From Oscillospiraceae bacterium (GTDB taxonomy: Bacteria > Bacillota > Clostridia > Oscillospirales > Ruminococcaceae), in the NCBI GenBank assembly GCA_029240015.1, contig JARBTU010000044.1, positions 1-9,702 on the forward strand: DNA of 9,702 bases, read 5' to 3'. Shown here piece after piece: positions 8,301 to 9,702 of this stretch. The position numbers and the translations under genes were made by a program. Numbering within the stretch: position 1 is the stretch's first letter; each line of letters starts with the position of its first letter. The notes below the pieces were generated by a model. That model made no database searches. It was given only the letters and a program-made list of their open reading frames with translations, and had not been told where the DNA came from.

Positions 8301-9702
8301 ACGACGCCTTGGTGTGTATCTACCACCGGTCTGTTAAGCGGATGCAATGCAATCGCGACCAGTTCGGAAGCGCAGTCCATCAGCGCTTTCGTGTCATAAT
8401 CCAGCGCTAAAATATATTTTGCAGATTTTAGTTTATCAATATTGCCTTCGAAAAACTCATAGTTTATCTGTTCTCCTTTAATCATTCGAATGAGTTGCTC
8501 GATGGCTCCCCGTTTTCTCTCATACCCCGTATACATGCCTTGCGTCTTACTATAGACTCTGTTTCGTACCAATAACATAAATTTGTCATCATATTCTTTA
8601 TTCAGTTTTCTGATGATAGATGAGGTTGCTTTTACAATTGAGCGGTCTTCCGACAGTGAAGGAAGCTTCGCTTGCTTTAAGTCAGCAAGCACCATAAAGC
8701 TGATGTTCCCTCTTCCGTTGGTGAAATAAAGCTTCTCCAGCTTTTTTTCAAGCTTTTTTAATCCATCCACGCTGGATATCAAGGAGGATATCACAACAAT
8801 CGTGGAACCCTCTTCGGGAATCTCCCCGTTAAGATCCAGTCTTGGCGCATACTCATGTTCCACTCCGTCAAGTGTGATATACTCCAAAAATGGCCTTAAT
8901 ACTTCCCATATCGGAATATAAATCAACAAAGAAACCCATAGGTTTCTTAAGCAGACAGCGACCAAAAGGCTGATGATGGCGGGTATCCAAAACAATAAAG
9001 GAATATGGATTTTGGGATTGAGAGGATTCTTGATATACTGCCCGTAGTCCCGATAGATGTAGTACCCTACGTGCGATTTTAACCCATCTTCATGTTTTCC
9101 CGCCAGCTCAATATACTCATTCGCCAAAACATCCTCGTCTTTTTTAAGTCTGATGGAAAGCTTGCTTATTTTATATCGATAGGTCTTTTTGGTTTCTTCG
9201 TTCATGGAGGAATACGAACCGTTAAGGTCTTTTTTGAGCACCTTGTCAATGTTATTTTTTGCTCGATTAATCGCATCAAAATCAATTGTATCAATATCAG
9301 CAATGGTCAAAATTGCTCTGGATATCATATCGTGCGCTTTTTCTTTGGAAAACTTCCCAAAAAGGCAAATATAAACCGCCTCTATCGCCGCTATTTTGAT
9401 TGCATTCCTCAAAAATTCAAGTTCAAAGTTTTTAATGTATCTTGTTTGTTCGAAGAGCGTAACAAACTCCATCATGGATTTCGTCGAAAACTCAAAGCTT
9501 TCATCAAAAACAAGTTCTTTGATTACAATATAAACATCAGGTAATTTATAGACTTTGTTAAAAGGCAGGAATGTTCCTTCAATATCTTTTAAAAGCGTTT
9601 TTCCTTCTTTGTCTATGATATAAAAATTATCTACAAGCCATCTGTCTACCTCGGTTTCAATACTGTTATAAGTGACTTGTTTGTATCTTTCTTTGATTCT
9701 TT
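2393..9702 (-). CDS. Cyclic beta-1,2-glucan synthase (GT84-GH94), 5' end outside window
   Basis: A multi-pass membrane enzyme of the ChvB/NdvB/Cgs family that should build, cyclise and trim beta-1,2-glucan from UDP-glucose. Some 2435 residues are visible (numbered from the first full codon at 9700), against roughly 2800 in characterised homologues. In order: an N-terminal family segment (WLVDNFYII near 21-29); hydrophobic helices about 232-268; a GT84 glycosyltransferase with D434-x-D436 and R579-x-x-R-W583 (QxxRW-like); more membrane segments about 625-672 and 753-785; a glycoamylase-like cyclisation region about 832-1207 (the type I recall being classed as GH189), with E1071 in GISES and E1141 in YGHYEA; two GH94 beta-sandwich regions about 1239-1504 and 1701-1944; and the GH94 phosphorylase barrel about 1951-2381 with GDWNDG, where D2131 is the expected general acid. 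The frame stays open to 9702, and the ATG at 9475 has no ribosome-binding site and lies inside conserved sequence, so the start is off-window. No frameshift is seen. No ChvA/NdvA-type exporter gene is in the window. Confidence 0.93.
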   Translation of the reverse strand, partial: RIKERYKQVTYNSIETEVDRWLVDNFYIIDKEGKTLLKDIEGTFLPFNKVYKLPDVYIVIKELVFDESFEFSTKSMMEFVTLFEQTRYIKNFELEFLRNAIKIAAIEAVYICLFGKFSKEKAHDMISRAILTIADIDTIDFDAINRAKNNIDKVLKKDLNGSYSSMNEETKKTYRYKISKLSIRLKKDEDVLANEYIELAGKHEDGLKSHVGYYIYRDYGQYIKNPLNPKIHIPLLFWIPAIISLLVAVCLRNLWVSLLIYIPIWEVLRPFLEYITLDGVEHEYAPRLDLNGEIPEEGSTIVVISSLISSVDGLKKLEKKLEKLYFTNGRGNISFMVLADLKQAKLPSLSEDRSIVKATSSIIRKLNKEYDDKFMLLVRNRVYSKTQGMYTGYERKRGAIEQLIRMIKGEQINYEFFEGNIDKLKSAKYILALDYDTKALMDCASELVAIALHPLNRPVVDTHQGVVSQGYGIIAPRMALDLKQSLSTSFSKVMGGLGGVSAYDTKSGDLYSDLYGEGIFTGKGLISIDAFYTLMCEIFPKETILSHDILEGSFLRTLFVSDVEMIDGFPKNATPFFKRLHRWIRGDFQNVTYLSGKIKTETGETKNPLNKISKFKLFDNLRRAITPVFDIACIITAIFVPANYAITLAIVALLSVVGPYIFGLIRVVISGGIFALQRRYYSKTLSQSKELLLQMFFNFVLLPKFAINAADAIIRALFRRFVSKKNLLEWTTAAQAESKKNDFVTLLREYWFGEVLGIVLVFTNVFILQLFGLIFILGIFLVVLSGREDVKKSSQVAQEKKDELILKAAAMWNFYSDFCTKEDNYLPPDNVQEAPIFKIAHRTSPTNIGLMLLSALCACDLGFISVDELYDRLNNSITTIEKMDKWNGNLYNWYDTRSLTVLEPVYISAVDSGNFVCCLVALKQGLVEYKTQHNEMYRLIERIRDIIEATNIGSFYDKNKKLLYIGYDFHEKKLSKAHYDMLMSEARMTSYFGVAKRQIPKEHWSALGRTLARMNQYTGPVSWTGTMFEYFMPELLLNSIEGSMSYEGLKFCIYCQKRRAKQKNVPFGISESGFYSFDSMLNYKYKANGVQKLALKHGMNNDLVISPYSSYLALSHDFEGAYKNLQQLSGMGAVGKYGHYEAVDFTKERIGDNSFAIVKSYMAHHVGMSIVAICNKLQDNIMQKRFLSDKHMDSAKELLQEKLMVGSVVFDDIYKKEVVRKQHKEAMEKVEYDKIYPQQPRVQLLSNGELTSVLTDIGASYIKYQGQDITRRPSDLLRRPIGIFAGIKYGKEVIPFTFAPLYDNSYEYSVGISSNSVSYITKSDDIQTGMMVLQHSSYCVEQRQFVIKNNTSQKMDTDLMIYIEPALALTQDDTAHPAFSKLFLHVLYDSESNSLVAIRKQRDGGEPVFMAVGFLEDVNFEYEANRENILTTPNGMMSLFDNISKDFGKSTGTPDPAIAIKIKTQIWAHSQTDYTMIISAGKTREQATQAIIDIRTQGIIEQSQAAHSLITTDSVEGRLITSILPQLLFQKRDSKINQQAIEQNQLGKKSLWKMGISGDFPIILVEVISENDSERVKNYINCKEKLNLGRVDFDLVFVFKEGGEYNKPIKNMIVGEICCNSCGNLIGERCGIHLVDSALIDEECITVLSAAASHIAPRSMVRINMPSQDFSPVELLSVSPVSVDCPDSYKISAGEFQKDSFYITTTPKLPFCHILANPSFGTLVSDKALGFTWAINSRENKLTPWYNDTMSDNRGEMLIVGIADKYYDIINGSQAVFNPDSAKYYGKFKTVKSNVSVKVGATGMVKYVDVELYNTGECPVSLDCAYYIEPTLGVTRENARQISGEVTEDQMVVMRNPFNDAVRSYMAMGALDSESNFVFDRAGFLCGRWVEKSQLPLPDPCCAVIVKKELPPQKSEKIRFVLSFGTSKEGALKMSRMPLNKSSDVPHSIQIKTPDKALDHLFDTWLVHQTKASRIYGRTGFFQCGGAYGFRDQLQDVCAYLLIDPKVTRAQILRACASQFEQGDVLHWWHNLPKFGGSKKGVRTRCSDDMLWLPYTVCEYMEKTGDTSLLDIRTKYVVAPELKDSEHEKYVEVGYSDFSETVYEHCKRAIDRGYHLGEHGLVLIGNGDWNDGYNKVGILGTGESVWLSQFLSIVLTRFSKICLKKGEEDLAKDYEQKAQKLLDAIEQHCWDGEWYIRAFFDNGDKMGTHTSAECQIDSLPQSFSVLSDMKNDERKKTAMLSVYEKLVDKEHQIIKLFTPSYDTSEQNPGYVKAYPAGVRENGGQYTHASVWFAMAMLELGETEKGYELIKMLNPAKRYENVDLGKNYLLEPYYMAADIYTNPSAYARGGWSLYTGAAGWYYRAILESLLGIKIKDGKVYIKPNIPKEWDNFEVVMNYSDTLIKVYADKNKSDSSESKKEETVELDGKSHVVHIKI

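Noticed and set aside
9092..9544. A 150-codon + strand open frame near the right edge
   Set aside because: It is antisense to the conserved N-terminal part of the synthase, which stays open in the real frame. There is no domain or ribosome-binding site.

Overview
The window looks like chromosome from a low-GC, anaerobic, Gram-positive bacterium, most likely a clostridial member of the Firmicutes. The basis is the AT-rich, mainly vegetative gene content, an AGGAG ribosome-binding site, a clean SigA-type promoter, U-tailed hairpin terminators, a superoxide reductase, and a membrane kinase-like protein with extracytoplasmic PASTA domains. No mobile element, tRNA, rRNA or CRISPR array is visible.

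Layout, left to right. (1) A short + strand gene (24-416) encodes a two-iron-centre desulfoferrodoxin (superoxide reductase) with all metal ligands in place. (2) A 20-bp perfect inverted repeat (452-497) with A/T flanks serves as a shared terminator between this gene and the convergent gene to its right. (3) A - strand gene (505-2172) encodes a zinc-ribbon / protein-kinase-fold / transmembrane / 2xPASTA protein. Its kinase fold has lost the ATP lysine, the HRD aspartate and the DFG aspartate, so it reads as a pseudokinase. It has its own SigA-like promoter (2245-2273). (4) A second hairpin terminator (2337-2373) ends the next - strand gene. (5) The rest of the window (2393-9702) is one very large - strand reading frame for a cyclic beta-1,2-glucan synthase (ChvB/NdvB/Cgs type: GT84 + glycoamylase-like/GH189-type cyclisation region + GH94). 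It runs off the right edge, so its true start lies beyond base 9702. The methionine at 9475 is internal.

How they fit together. The synthase should polymerise UDP-glucose into beta-1,2-glucan, close the ring and trim chain length by phosphorolysis, all from the inner face of the membrane. The pseudokinase would place a dead kinase domain inside and PASTA domains outside, as a possible sensor or scaffold. The two lie on the same strand, but a terminator and a promoter separate them, so a functional link is only a neighbourhood hypothesis. The superoxide reductase appears to be an independent oxidative-stress gene. The most unusual item is the PASTA pseudokinase. The synthase is notable because the best-known members of the family are from Proteobacteria.
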